In this document: positions 9,163 to 19,021 of the stretch, one piece after another
Position numbering within the stretch: the first letter of the stretch is position 1
Layout of the letters: every line of letters begins with the position of its first letter
Source: CAVUCH01 sp963697705
GTDB lineage: Bacteria; Acidobacteriota; Vicinamibacteria; Vicinamibacterales; JAENWD01
Length of the DNA stretch: 64,000 bases
Assembly (NCBI GenBank): GCA_963697705.1
Contig: CAVOPA010000005.1
Location: 1 to 64,000, forward strand
Direction: 5' to 3'
The notes under the pieces: generated by a model
What the model saw: the letters and a program-made list of their open reading frames with translations, nothing else
What the model was told of the DNA's origin: nothing
Database searches by the model: none
Position numbers and translations under genes: made by a program

Positions 9163-11217
9163 TCCGACGAGTCGATCCAGACGATCATTTCTCCCAATCC
9201 GCGATTTCCCCAGATCGCGTAGGGCACGGCCGTGAGCTGAACCGGGGTCGGAGCCGAGGCGATCCGCCGGCTGATACAGCTGGTGCGACCAGTCGGATGG
9301 CTTGCGCACGAGGGCTTCCGTCGTCAGCTTCACGACACCGCCGGCGAGCTTGGGATCCAGCTCGGTGCGGAACGTGGCCGCGCGCGGCAGGACCGCGTTG
9401 GCGAGGGACACCTGGTTGTCCGCCTGCTCGAACGCGTACACGAGCGGCCCACGCCGGAGCGCGACCTTGCCCTGCGCCTGGAGCACCTTGGGATGGGCGC
9501 TCAGCCGCTGCACGTCCATGGGCAAGGTCAGTTCGATGTTATCGCCGGCCTTCCACTCACGGCGAATTGCCGCATAACCTCGGGAAACCTGAGGTGATGC
9601 GGGCGAGCCGTTCACGCGAATCGACGGATTCGAGGCCCATCCCGGCAGTCGAACGTGCAGCGTGAACTCGCCCGCGGACTCGGGCCGCACCTCGATCTTC
9701 ACGGCACCGTCCCACGGGTAATTGGTGACCTGCCGCAGGGTGACGCGGCCGGCACCCACAGGGGCGGTGGCCTCACTCGCGATGAACAGGTTCACCCAGA
9801 GACCGTCGCTCGATCGGCTGTAGATGTACTGGCCGAGCGACGGCAGAAACCGGCTGATCGTCGTCGGGCAGCACGGCACGTCGAACCACGGCGAGCGCTT
9901 GAAATCACCGCGACTCGCGAGCGGCGTCGCGTAGCAGAAGAGGTCGCCGCTGAGCGAGACACCGGCCGCGACGGCGTTGTACAGCGACTCCTCCATGACG
10001 TCGGTGTAGCTCGCGTCGCCGGTGAGATTGAACAGCCGATGATTCCAGAGCACCATCGCCGCCGAGGCACAGGTCTCCTGGTAGGCGTTCTCGTTCGGCA
10101 GATCGTAGTCCTCGGTGAATCCCTCGTTGTGCGCCGACGGTCCGATGCCCCCGGTGACGTACATCCGGCGGAGGGTGACGCTGTCGTGGAGCGCCTTCGA
10201 GGCCTCCCAGAGTCCGGCGTCGCTCGTCTCGTACACGAGATCGGCCATGGCGCAGTAGAGGAACATCGCACGCACCGCGTGGCCGACGGCTTCCTTCTGC
10301 TCGCGGACGGGCAGGTGATCCTGCGCGTACCGCGTGTCGAACGTGCGCGGGTCCTTCAGATAAAACCGCTCGTACCACTCGCCGATGCGAAGCGGCTTGC
10401 CGAGGAAATCGACGGTCCGGTTCGGATCGAGTTGACGGAACTGCCGCTCGAATATCGAGGGCTTCTGTCCCCTGCGGTCCACGATCGCCTTGGCGAGATC
10501 GAGATACCGCTTCTCACCCGTGGCGCGGTACAGCTTTACCAGCGCCAGCTCGATTCCCTCGTGGCCCGGGATGTAATCCTTCCTGCCGGGCCCGAACTCG
10601 CGGTCGAACAGGTCGGCCAGACGCGTCGCGACGTTCAGGAACGACGTCTTGCCCGTCGCCTGGTAGTGCGCCACGGCCGCCTCGAACAGGTGGCCCGACG
10701 AGAAGTCCTCGTGAAAGAAGGCAAAGTTCTTGAATCGCAGGTCGGGCACGTTGAGCTGAATGAACGTGTCGAGATACCCGTCCGGCTGCTGCGCGGCCGC
10801 GATGCGTGCGATGATCCCGTCCACCTTCGCGTCGAGCGCGGGATCGGGATGACGGGCGAGCGTCCACGAGGCACCCTCGATCCACTTGTAGACGTCCGAG
10901 TCGGCCCAGAAGGGTCCCCCGAACTTCCCGGTCGACTTGCCCGCCGCGATGTCGAAGTTGCGGAGACCACCCGTGCCCTCGATCTCCTGCAGCACGTGAT
11001 CGAGCGTGCGCGTGCGATTCACCTCGAGACGCGGCGCCCAGAACGAATCGGTGATGGCAACGGCGGCGACCGGCAGCGCCGACAGGCGGTCTCCCGCCGG
11101 CCGCAGGTCGCTGACGCCGTCCGCGGTTGGCGCACCAGTCCCGAGCAGCATGACGACAACGAGCAGCCCAGTTCCAAAGACAAGCCGTGAACGCATGCTG
11201 GCGGTCTGCATGGCCAT
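9159..11217 (-). CDS. GH127 (DUF1680) beta-L-arabinofuranosidase, frameshift near 3' end
   Basis: This is an exported glycosidase predicted to release beta-L-arabinofuranose from plant glycoproteins or pectic side chains. After a hydrophobic leader (residues ~9-28) it has the DUF1680 alpha/alpha toroid. The zinc-cysteine active site is complete: YQETCAS gives Glu381 and Cys383, and VPCCPTT gives Cys449 and Cys450, matching the Glu-Cys-Cys-Cys set of characterised GH127 enzymes in which a cysteine is the nucleophile. A +1 shift near 9265 makes the uncorrected frame run on past 9007; the corrected frame ends VPYAIWGNRGLGEMIVWI-DSSD-stop at 9159. GAGGG eight bases before 11217 supports the start. 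It is convergent with the TonB receptor and divergent from the first GH146 gene, which is 131 bases away. Confidence 0.85.
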
Positions 11218-11298
11218 GACAGAAGCCCTCGAGGTGAGCGACGGAGGCCGCTCGCGCCGATGATCCGTCCGAGCAATCGGCGTGTCAATGTAGTTCGG

Positions 11299-14200
11299 CG
11301 GGCCGTGGCAGGCCGGCGATTGAGCATCGCGATCGAAATGGGTGACCCATGAGCACTGTCAAAGGGGGAGTCGCAGGCCTCGTGTCGGCCATCCTCCTCG
11401 CCGTCGTACTGGCCGTCGTGGTCCTGGCGGGCCACCGCGCACCGCCGGGAGCTGCAGGCCTGACGACGTTTCCACTGTCGCAAGTCCGCGTCGTCGATGG
11501 TCCCTTCAAGCACGCGCAGGATTTGAACGTCGACTACGTGCGCGCGCTCGAGCCCGATCGCCTGCTCGCGCCGTTCCGGGTCGAAGCCGGCCTTCAACCG
11601 AAGGCCCCCAAGTATCCGAACTGGGAGAGCACGGGGCTCGAGGGACACACAACGGGCCATTACCTGACGGCCCTGGCGCAGATCTGGGCCGCTACCGGCG
11701 ATCCGGAGATGAAGCGGCGGCTCGACTACATGGTCGACGAGCTCGCAGCGTGCCAGCGCGGCAACGGCAACGGTTACGTCGGCGGCATTCCGGGGAGCCG
11801 GCAGCTGTGGAAGGAGGTCGCCGCGGGCACACTTCACGTCGAGCCGTTCGCGATCAACGGCAAATGGGTGCCTTGGTACAACCTGCACAAGCTGTTCGCC
11901 GGGCTGCGTGATGCCCATCTGATCGGCGGGAGCTCGCAGGCGCGACTGGTCCTCATTCAGCTGGCCGACTGGGCCGATCGACTCGCCTCGACGCTGTCCG
12001 ATGCGCAGATGCAGGAGATGCTCGGGGCCGAGCAGGGCGGGATGAACGAGGTGCTCGCGGACGTGTACACCCTCACCAGCGACCGCAAGTACCTCGCGCT
12101 CGCTCAACGGTTCTCGCAGCGCGCGCTGCTGGAGGATCTCGAACGCCACCAGGACCCGCTCACCGGGCTGCACGCCAACACGCAGATTCCAAAGGCGATC
12201 GGGTACGCGCGCATCGCGGAGCTCGGCGGCGATCCGGGCGGTCTGGACGCCGCGAGGTTCTTCTGGCAGACGGTGGTGAGACGACGGACGGTTGCGTTCG
12301 GCGGCAACAGCGTCCGCGAGCACTTCAACCCTCCCGACGATTTCTCCTCGATGATCGAGTCCCGTGAGGGACCGGAGACCTGCAACACCTACAACATGCT
12401 CCGGCTGACGGAGCGGCTGTTTCGGGCCGAACCAGCCGCCGAGTACGCGGACTTCTACGAACGGGCGCTGTTCAACCACATCCTGTCGACCGAGCACCCC
12501 GTGCACGGTGGCTTCGTGTACTTCACGCCGATCCGCCCGCGACACTACCGCGTGTACTCGCAGCCGTCACAGTGCTTCTGGTGCTGCGTCGGCACAGGGA
12601 TGGAGAATCACGGCAAGTACGGTCAGTTCATCTACGCGCATACGGGCGAGGAGCTGTACATCAACCTGTTCATCGCGTCGGCACTCCGCTGGCCCGAACG
12701 CGGCCTCGAGCTCCAGCAAGAGACGAGCTTTCCGGACGAGGCGCGCACCCGGTTGGCGTTCTCGCTGCAACAGCCGCAACGCTTCACCCTGCGAGTGAGA
12801 CATCCGGCATGGGCGGCAGCCGACGGGTTCACGATTCGTGTCAACGGCCAGCCGTGGCCCGAGCGCTCCGCACCAGCCTCGTATGTCGCGATCGCGAGAC
12901 TGTGGCAGGACGGCGACCGCGTGGACATCGACCTGCCGATGCGAACGACGATCGAGCGGCTGCCGGATGGGTCCGATTACGTCGCGATTCTGCACGGGCC
13001 GATCGTGCTCGCGGCCAGGACAGGTGAAGACCACGTCGACGGGTTGATTGCCGGGGACGGCCGCATGGCGCATGTATCGACCGGCCCGTACCTACCGCTC
13101 GACAGCGCGCCGATGCTGGTCGGCGACATCGCGACAATGGCCGATCGCTTCCACCCGGTATCCGGCCGTCCACTGACCTTTACCGCGTCCGAGCTCATTC
13201 GTCCGGCGCAGGCGCGCGATCTGGAGCTCGTTCCGTTCTTTCGCGTGCACGACAGCCGTTACATGATCTACTGGCGTGCCGTTCCTCCGGACCAGTACAG
13301 CGCGGTCGTCTCCCGTCTGGCGGTCGAGGAAAAGGAGCGGCTTGCGCTCGAGGCCCGAACGATTGATCGCGTGACGCCGGGCGAGCAGCAGCCGGAAGTC
13401 GAGCATCACGTTCGGAGCGACGGTTCGACGACCGGCGCGACTAACGGTCGCGCCTGGCGTGAGGCGAGCGGGTGGTTCAGCTACGAACTCAGGCTCGTCA
13501 CCACTGCGTCGCCAGGTGCTCCGCCCGGCACTCAGGCGCCCCCGCCGAACGCGACAACCTCCACCTCACAGGAGGGCATCAGCGCTCGCCCGCTCGCCCT
13601 GGTCGTCACATATTGGGCAGGCCAGCACGATCGGCAATTCGACATCCTGGTGAACGATCGGGTGATTGCGTCGGTGGCGCTCGATGGGTCGCAGCCGGAT
13701 CGCTTCATCGATGCAACGTATCCGATACCAGCCGACGTCGTGCGCGCAGCCGAGACTGGCCTGCTGACCGTCACGTTCGCAGCGAAGCCTGGTTCGCGTG
13801 CGGGCGCGGTCTACGACGTGCGGCTGCTCGCTGTCCGGTGAACGACGTGGAGCTCACCCGGCGCGCGCTGCTCCAGGGTGCGGCTTTGACCGCAGGCGCA
13901 CTCGTCCGGCCCGACCACGCGCGCTTCGCCATCGCTGCGCAGGCCGTCAGCACGGTGACGGTCCGCATCACCTTTCTGCCGCCCGCGACAGCAGGACGGG
14001 AAGACGCGTCCATATCGCTGGTTCCCGAAGACGGAGCCCTGGTGCGGCGCGACTGGCCGCGGCTTCCGGTGACGCGCGGCGCACCAGGCTCTCACGTGTC
14101 GGGGGGCGTTCGGCTGCACGTCGCCGAGGATCTCGCAGTCAGCGTCACTGCAGACGGCCGCGTCGTCCAGCAGCTGCGCGCGGACCTCGCCGCCAACTCC

Positions 14201-15159
14201 CTTTCGTTTCTTCTCGGCCGTGGTTCCCTGCTCGCGCTCGGTGAAGGCGGTCAGCAGTTCGATCGACGAGGGGCGGCGGACGAGATGCGGAACGGTCAGG
14301 ACGCATACCGGCTGCACACGCACGGCGCGCGCGTGCCCATTCAGTGGCTCGTTGGTGCCGAGGGCTGGGGACTGTACGTCCATCAGCCGCTCGGGACATT
14401 CGACCTCACCGCGCTCCGAGGGTCGCTTCACCGCGTCGACCCTGCTGCCGCTCGACGTCTTCGTTGTCGCCTCCAGCGATCCTGCGGTGCTGCTGCGCGA
14501 ATTCGCGGTCATCACTGGCTATGCGGAGCTGCCCGCACGATGGACCTTCGGATACATGCAGTCCCACCGCACCCTCGCCGGTCCCGAGGAAGTGCTGGGC
14601 GTTGCGCGCACCTTTCGAGAGAAGCGGCTGCCCTGCGACGCCTTGATCTATCTGGGCACCGAGTTCACGCCGTCTGGCTGGAACACACGAAACGGGGAGT
14701 TCACGTGGAACGCGAACAATTTCCCGAATCCGAAAGCCGCCATCGACGCGCTGCACGCGATGCACTACAAGGTCGTCGTCCATACGGTCATCGAAGGACG
14801 ACAGCTCACCGGTGCGGTGGACGATCCGTGCAGAGCGCCCGAGCCGAGCGGCCGTGATGCCGCCGACCGATGGCCCGACCACCGAAGCGTGGGATGCTAC
14901 TGGCCGTACCACAAGGCGCTGTTCGACGTCGGTGTCGACGGGTGGTGGCCGGATCAAGGCGACGGGCTCGACGCGCCTTCCCGGCTGGCGCGCATCCGCA
15001 TGTACTGGGAAGGCTCGCGACGCTGGCGACCAGACGAGCGTCCGTTCGCCCTGCACCGCAACGGGTACGCGGGCATGCAGCGGTACGGCGCCTTCCTGTG
15101 GTCCGGGGACGTGTACACGACGTGGGAGACGCTCCGGACCAGGTGGCGGTGGGGATCAA
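11299..15159 (+). repeat. Tandem duplication unit A (3.86 kb, GH146-GH31)
   Basis: This segment is repeated directly at 15160-19021 with an offset of 3,861 bases and about 99% identity by eye. At the junction, GGGGATCAAC from inside the GH31 gene is joined to GGGCCGTGGC from upstream of the first GH146 gene, with only about two bases of microhomology. Unit A ends inside its GH31 gene, so only unit B runs on into the intact gene. Confidence 0.9.
11349..13841 (+). CDS. GH146-like (DUF1680) beta-L-arabinofuranosidase, copy A
   Basis: This 830-residue enzyme has an N-terminal membrane-anchor or signal segment (AILLAVVLAVVVLAG), a DUF1680 catalytic toroid and a C-terminal beta-rich extension. It is expected to cleave beta-L-arabinofuranosyl linkages outside the cytoplasm. 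The zinc/nucleophile set is present: Glu343 and Cys345 in GPETCNTYN, and Cys412-Cys413 in FWCCVGTGMENHGKYG. WESTGLEGHTTGHYL near residue 97 is typical of the GH146-like branch and differs from the neighbouring GH127, so the two probably act on different arabinosides. Its TGA overlaps the GTG of the following GH31 frame by four bases (GTGA), implying translational coupling. Copy B at 15210 differs by only a few residues, for example Thr/Ala near 240. Confidence 0.88.
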   Translation: MSTVKGGVAGLVSAILLAVVLAVVVLAGHRAPPGAAGLTTFPLSQVRVVDGPFKHAQDLNVDYVRALEPDRLLAPFRVEAGLQPKAPKYPNWESTGLEGHTTGHYLTALAQIWAATGDPEMKRRLDYMVDELAACQRGNGNGYVGGIPGSRQLWKEVAAGTLHVEPFAINGKWVPWYNLHKLFAGLRDAHLIGGSSQARLVLIQLADWADRLASTLSDAQMQEMLGAEQGGMNEVLADVYTLTSDRKYLALAQRFSQRALLEDLERHQDPLTGLHANTQIPKAIGYARIAELGGDPGGLDAARFFWQTVVRRRTVAFGGNSVREHFNPPDDFSSMIESREGPETCNTYNMLRLTERLFRAEPAAEYADFYERALFNHILSTEHPVHGGFVYFTPIRPRHYRVYSQPSQCFWCCVGTGMENHGKYGQFIYAHTGEELYINLFIASALRWPERGLELQQETSFPDEARTRLAFSLQQPQRFTLRVRHPAWAAADGFTIRVNGQPWPERSAPASYVAIARLWQDGDRVDIDLPMRTTIERLPDGSDYVAILHGPIVLAARTGEDHVDGLIAGDGRMAHVSTGPYLPLDSAPMLVGDIATMADRFHPVSGRPLTFTASELIRPAQARDLELVPFFRVHDSRYMIYWRAVPPDQYSAVVSRLAVEEKERLALEARTIDRVTPGEQQPEVEHHVRSDGSTTGATNGRAWREASGWFSYELRLVTTASPGAPPGTQAPPPNATTSTSQEGISARPLALVVTYWAGQHDRQFDILVNDRVIASVALDGSQPDRFIDATYPIPADVVRAAETGLLTVTFAAKPGSRAGAVYDVRLLAVR

Positions 15160-15160
15160 C
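13838..15160 (+). pseudogene. GH31 glycosidase, copy A, frameshifted and truncated
   Basis: This is the 5' 60% of a GH31 gene, almost identical to the intact copy at 17699-19930. It starts with the same GTG and twin-arginine leader (LTRRALLQGAALTAGA). An extra base near 14411 shifts the frame, a lost base near 15140 shifts it again, and the coding sequence stops at the duplication junction. It keeps the nucleophile region (GVDGWWPDQGDG) and the acid/base region (LWSGDVYTTWE) only after the first shift and lacks the rest of the barrel and the C-terminal domains. It cannot make a full enzyme. It is more diverged from its copy than the linked GH146 is, consistent with loss of constraint. Confidence 0.85.
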
Positions 15161-18100
15161 GGGCCGTGGCAGGCCGGCGATTGAGCATCGCGATCGAAAT
15201 GGGTGACCCATGAGCACTGTCAAAGGGGGAGTCGCAGGCCTCGTGTCGGCCATCCTCCTCGCCGTCGTACTGGCCGTCGTGGTCCTGGCGGGCCACCGCG
15301 CACCGCCGGGAGCTGCAGGCCTGACGACGTTTCCACTGTCGCAAGTCCGCGTCGTCGATGGTCCCTTCAAGCACGCGCAGGATTTGAACGTCGACTACGT
15401 GCGCGCGCTCGAGCCTGATCGCCTGCTCGCGCCGTTCCGGGTCGAAGCCGGCCTTCAACCGAAGGCCCCCAAGTATCCGAACTGGGAGAGCACGGGGCTC
15501 GAGGGACACACAACGGGCCATTACCTGACGGCCCTGGCGCAGATCTGGGCCGCTACCGGCGATCCGGAGATGAAGCGGCGGCTCGACTACATGGTCGACG
15601 AGCTCGCAGCGTGCCAGCGCGGCAACGGCAACGGTTACGTCGGCGGCATTCCGGGGAGCCGGCAGCTGTGGAAGGAGGTCGCCGCGGGCACACTTCACGT
15701 CGAGCCGTTCGCGATCAACGGCAAATGGGTGCCTTGGTACAACCTGCACAAGCTGTTCGCCGGGCTGCGTGATGCCCATCTGATCGGCGGGAGCTCGCAG
15801 GCGCGACTGGTCCTCATTCAGCTGGCCGACTGGGCCGATCGACTCGCCTCGACGCTGTCCGATGCGCAGATGCAGGAGATGCTCGGGGCCGAGCAGGGCG
15901 GGATGAACGAGGTGCTCGCGGACGTGTACGCCCTCACCAGCGACCGCAAGTACCTCGCGCTCGCTCAACGGTTCTCGCAGCGCGCGCTGCTGGAGGATCT
16001 CGAACGCCACCAGGACCCGCTCACCGGGCTGCACGCCAACACGCAGATTCCAAAGGCGATCGGGTACGCGCGCATCGCGGAGCTCGGCGGCGATCCGGGC
16101 GGTCTGGACGCCGCGAGGTTCTTCTGGCAGACGGTGGTGAGACGACGGACGGTTGCGTTCGGCGGCAACAGCGTCCGCGAGCACTTCAACCCTCCCGACG
16201 ATTTCTCCTCGATGATCGAGTCCCGTGAGGGACCGGAGACCTGCAACACCTACAACATGCTCCGGCTGACGGAGCGGCTGTTTCGGGCCGAACCAGCCGC
16301 CGAGTACGCGGACTTCTACGAACGGGCGCTGTTCAACCACATCCTGTCCACCGAGCACCCCGTGCACGGTGGCTTCGTGTACTTCACGCCGATCCGCCCG
16401 CGACACTACCGCGTGTACTCGCAGCCGTCACAGTGCTTCTGGTGCTGCGTCGGCACAGGGATGGAGAATCACGGCAAGTACGGTCAGTTCATCTACGCGC
16501 ATACGGGCGAAGATCTGTACATCAACCTGTTCATCGCGTCGGCACTCCGCTGGCCCGAACGCGGCCTCGAGCTCCAGCAAGAGACGAGCTTTCCGGACGA
16601 GGCGCGCACCCGGTTGGCGTTCTCGCTGCAACAGCCGCAACGCTTCACCCTGCGAGTGAGACATCCGGCATGGGCGGCAGCCGACGGGTTCACGATTCGT
16701 GTCAACGGTCAGCCGTGGCCCGAGCGCTCCGCACCAGCCTCGTATGTCGCGATCGCGAGACTGTGGCAGGACGGCGACCGCGTGGACATCGACCTGCCGA
16801 TGCGAACGACGATCGAGCGGCTGCCGGATGGGTCCGATTACGTCGCGATTCTGCACGGGCCGATCGTGCTCGCGGCCAGGACAGGCGAAGACCACGTCGA
16901 CGGGTTGATTGCCGGGGACGGCCGCATGGCGCATGTATCGACCGGCCCGTACCTACCGCTCGACAGCGCGCCGATGCTGGTCGGCGACATCGCGACAATG
17001 GCCGATCGCTTCCGCCCGGTATCCGGCCGTCCACTGACCTTTACCGCGTCCGAGCTCATTCGTCCGGCGCAGGCGCGCGATCTGGAGCTCGTTCCGTTCT
17101 TTCGCGTGCACGACAGCCGTTACATGATCTACTGGCGTGCCGTTCCTCCGGACCAGTACAGCGCGGTCGTCTCCCGTCTGGCGGTCGAGGAAAAGGAGCG
17201 GCTTGCGCTCGAGGCCCGAACGATTGATCGCGTGACGCCGGGCGAGCAGCAGCCGGAAGTCGAGCATCACGTTCGGAGCGACGGTTCGACGACCGGCGCG
17301 ACTAACGGTCGCGCCTGGCGTGAGGCGAGCGGGTGGTTCAGCTACGAACTCAGGCTCGTCACCACTGCGTCGCCAGGTGCTCCGCCCGGCACTCAGGCGC
17401 CCCCGCCGAACGCGACAACTTCCACCTCACAGGAGGGCATCAGCGCTCGCCCGCTCGCCCTGGTCGTCACATATTGGGCAGGCCAGCACGATCGGCAATT
17501 CGACATCCTGGTGAACGATCGGGTGATTGCGTCGGTGGCGCTCGATGGGTCGCAGCCGGATCGCTTCATCGATGCAACGTATCCGATACCAGCCGACGTC
17601 GTGCGCGCAGCCGAGACTGGCCTGCTGACCGTCACGTTCGCAGCGAAGCCTGGTTCGCGTGCGGGCGCGGTCTACGACGTGCGGCTGCTCGCTGTCCGGT
17701 GAACGACGTGGAGCTCACCCGGCGCGCGCTGCTCCAGGGTGCGGCTTTGACCGCAGGCGCACTCGTCCGGCCCGACCACGCGCGCTTTGCCATCGCTGCG
17801 CAGGCCGTCAGCACGGTGACGGTCCGCATCACCTTTCTGCCGCCCGCGACAGCAGGACGGGAAGACGCGTCCATATCGCTGGTTCCCGAAGACGGAGCCC
17901 TGGTGCGGCGCGACTGGCCGCGGCTTCCGGTGACGCGCGGCGCACCAGGCTCCCACGTGTCGGGGGACGTTCGGCTGCACGTCGCCGAGGATCTCGCAGT
18001 CAGCGTCACTGCAGACGGCCGCGTCGTCCAGCAGCTGCGCGCGGACCTCGCCGCCAACTCCCTTTCGTTTCTTCTCGGCCGTGGTTCCCTGCTCGCGCTC

Positions 18101-19021
18101 GGTGAAGGCGGTCAGCAGTTCGATCGACGAGGGGCGGCGGACGAGATGCGGAACGGTCAGGACGCATACCGGCTGCACACGCACGGCGCGCGCGTGCCCA
18201 TTCAGTGGCTCGTTGGTGCCGAGGGCTGGGGACTGTACGTCCATCAGCCGCTCGGGGCATTCGACCTCACCGGCTCCGAGGGCCGATTCACCGCGTCCAC
18301 CCTGCTGCCGCTCGACGTCTTCGTCGTCGGCTCCAGCGATCCTGCGGTGCTGCTCCGCGAATTCGCGGTCATCACTGGCTATGCGGAGCTGCCCGCACGA
18401 TGGACCTTCGGATACATGCAGTCCCACCGCACCCTCGCCGGTCCCGAGGAAGTGCTGGGCGTTGCGCGCACCTTTCGAGAGAAGCGGCTGCCCTGCGACG
18501 CCTTGATCTATCTGGGCACCGAGTTCACGCCGTCCGGCTGGAACACACGAAACGGGGAGTTCACGTGGAACGCGAACAATTTCCCCGATCCGAAAGCCGC
18601 CATCGACGCGCTGCACGCGATGCACTACAAGGTCGTCGTCCATACGGTCATCGAAGGACGACAGCTCACCGGTGCGGTGGACGATCCGTGCGGAGCGCCC
18701 GAGCCGAGCGGCCGTGATGCCGCCGACCGATGGCCCGACCACCGGAGCGTCGGATGCTACTGGCCGTACCACAAGGCGCTGTTCGACGTCGGTGTCGATG
18801 GGTGGTGGCCCGATCAAGGCGACGGGCTCGACGCGCCCTCCCGGCTGTCGCGCATCCGCATGTACTGGGAGGGCTCGCGGCGCTGGCGACCAGACCAGCG
18901 TCCGTTCGCCCTGCACCGCAACGGGTACGCGGGCATGCAGCGGTACGGCGCCTTCCTGTGGTCCGGGGACGTGTACACGACGTGGGAGACGCTCCGCACC
19001 CAGGTGGCGGTGGGGATCAAC
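15160..19021 (+). repeat. Tandem duplication unit B (3.86 kb, GH146-GH31)
   Basis: This is the second direct copy of the 11299-15159 segment. Its right edge at 19021 is the point where unit A was cut; beyond it the GH31 gene continues in unique sequence to 19930. Confidence 0.9.
15210..17702 (+). CDS. GH146-like (DUF1680) beta-L-arabinofuranosidase, copy B
   Basis: This is an 830-residue near-twin of the gene at 11349, with the same leader, toroid and C-terminal extension and the same active-site set (Glu343, Cys345, Cys412, Cys413). The few residue differences seen are conservative and away from the active site (Thr/Ala, Glu/Asp, His/Arg). It is coupled through a GTGA overlap to the intact GH31 gene, so this copy forms the functional two-gene unit. 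Sequence upstream of the start is identical to copy A only back to 15160, so it lacks any promoter lying left of 11299 and may depend on read-through from copy A. Confidence 0.88.
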   Translation: MSTVKGGVAGLVSAILLAVVLAVVVLAGHRAPPGAAGLTTFPLSQVRVVDGPFKHAQDLNVDYVRALEPDRLLAPFRVEAGLQPKAPKYPNWESTGLEGHTTGHYLTALAQIWAATGDPEMKRRLDYMVDELAACQRGNGNGYVGGIPGSRQLWKEVAAGTLHVEPFAINGKWVPWYNLHKLFAGLRDAHLIGGSSQARLVLIQLADWADRLASTLSDAQMQEMLGAEQGGMNEVLADVYALTSDRKYLALAQRFSQRALLEDLERHQDPLTGLHANTQIPKAIGYARIAELGGDPGGLDAARFFWQTVVRRRTVAFGGNSVREHFNPPDDFSSMIESREGPETCNTYNMLRLTERLFRAEPAAEYADFYERALFNHILSTEHPVHGGFVYFTPIRPRHYRVYSQPSQCFWCCVGTGMENHGKYGQFIYAHTGEDLYINLFIASALRWPERGLELQQETSFPDEARTRLAFSLQQPQRFTLRVRHPAWAAADGFTIRVNGQPWPERSAPASYVAIARLWQDGDRVDIDLPMRTTIERLPDGSDYVAILHGPIVLAARTGEDHVDGLIAGDGRMAHVSTGPYLPLDSAPMLVGDIATMADRFRPVSGRPLTFTASELIRPAQARDLELVPFFRVHDSRYMIYWRAVPPDQYSAVVSRLAVEEKERLALEARTIDRVTPGEQQPEVEHHVRSDGSTTGATNGRAWREASGWFSYELRLVTTASPGAPPGTQAPPPNATTSTSQEGISARPLALVVTYWAGQHDRQFDILVNDRVIASVALDGSQPDRFIDATYPIPADVVRAAETGLLTVTFAAKPGSRAGAVYDVRLLAVR

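Noticed and set aside
9655..11190. 511-codon plus-strand frame opposite GH127
   Set aside because: Composition (Arg, Val, Gly, Leu rich, no motif) is typical of an antisense shadow in GC-rich DNA; the GH127 frame has all catalytic residues.
11019..12545. 508-codon minus-strand frame spanning GH127 start and GH146 copy A
   Set aside because: It is antisense to two recognisable genes, and the same shadow reappears over copy B, as expected from the duplication.
11299..19021. Duplication as a pure assembly artefact
   Set aside because: The copies differ by about 35 positions including indels and have a defined microhomology junction. An artefact would normally give identical copies, though read evidence is still needed.
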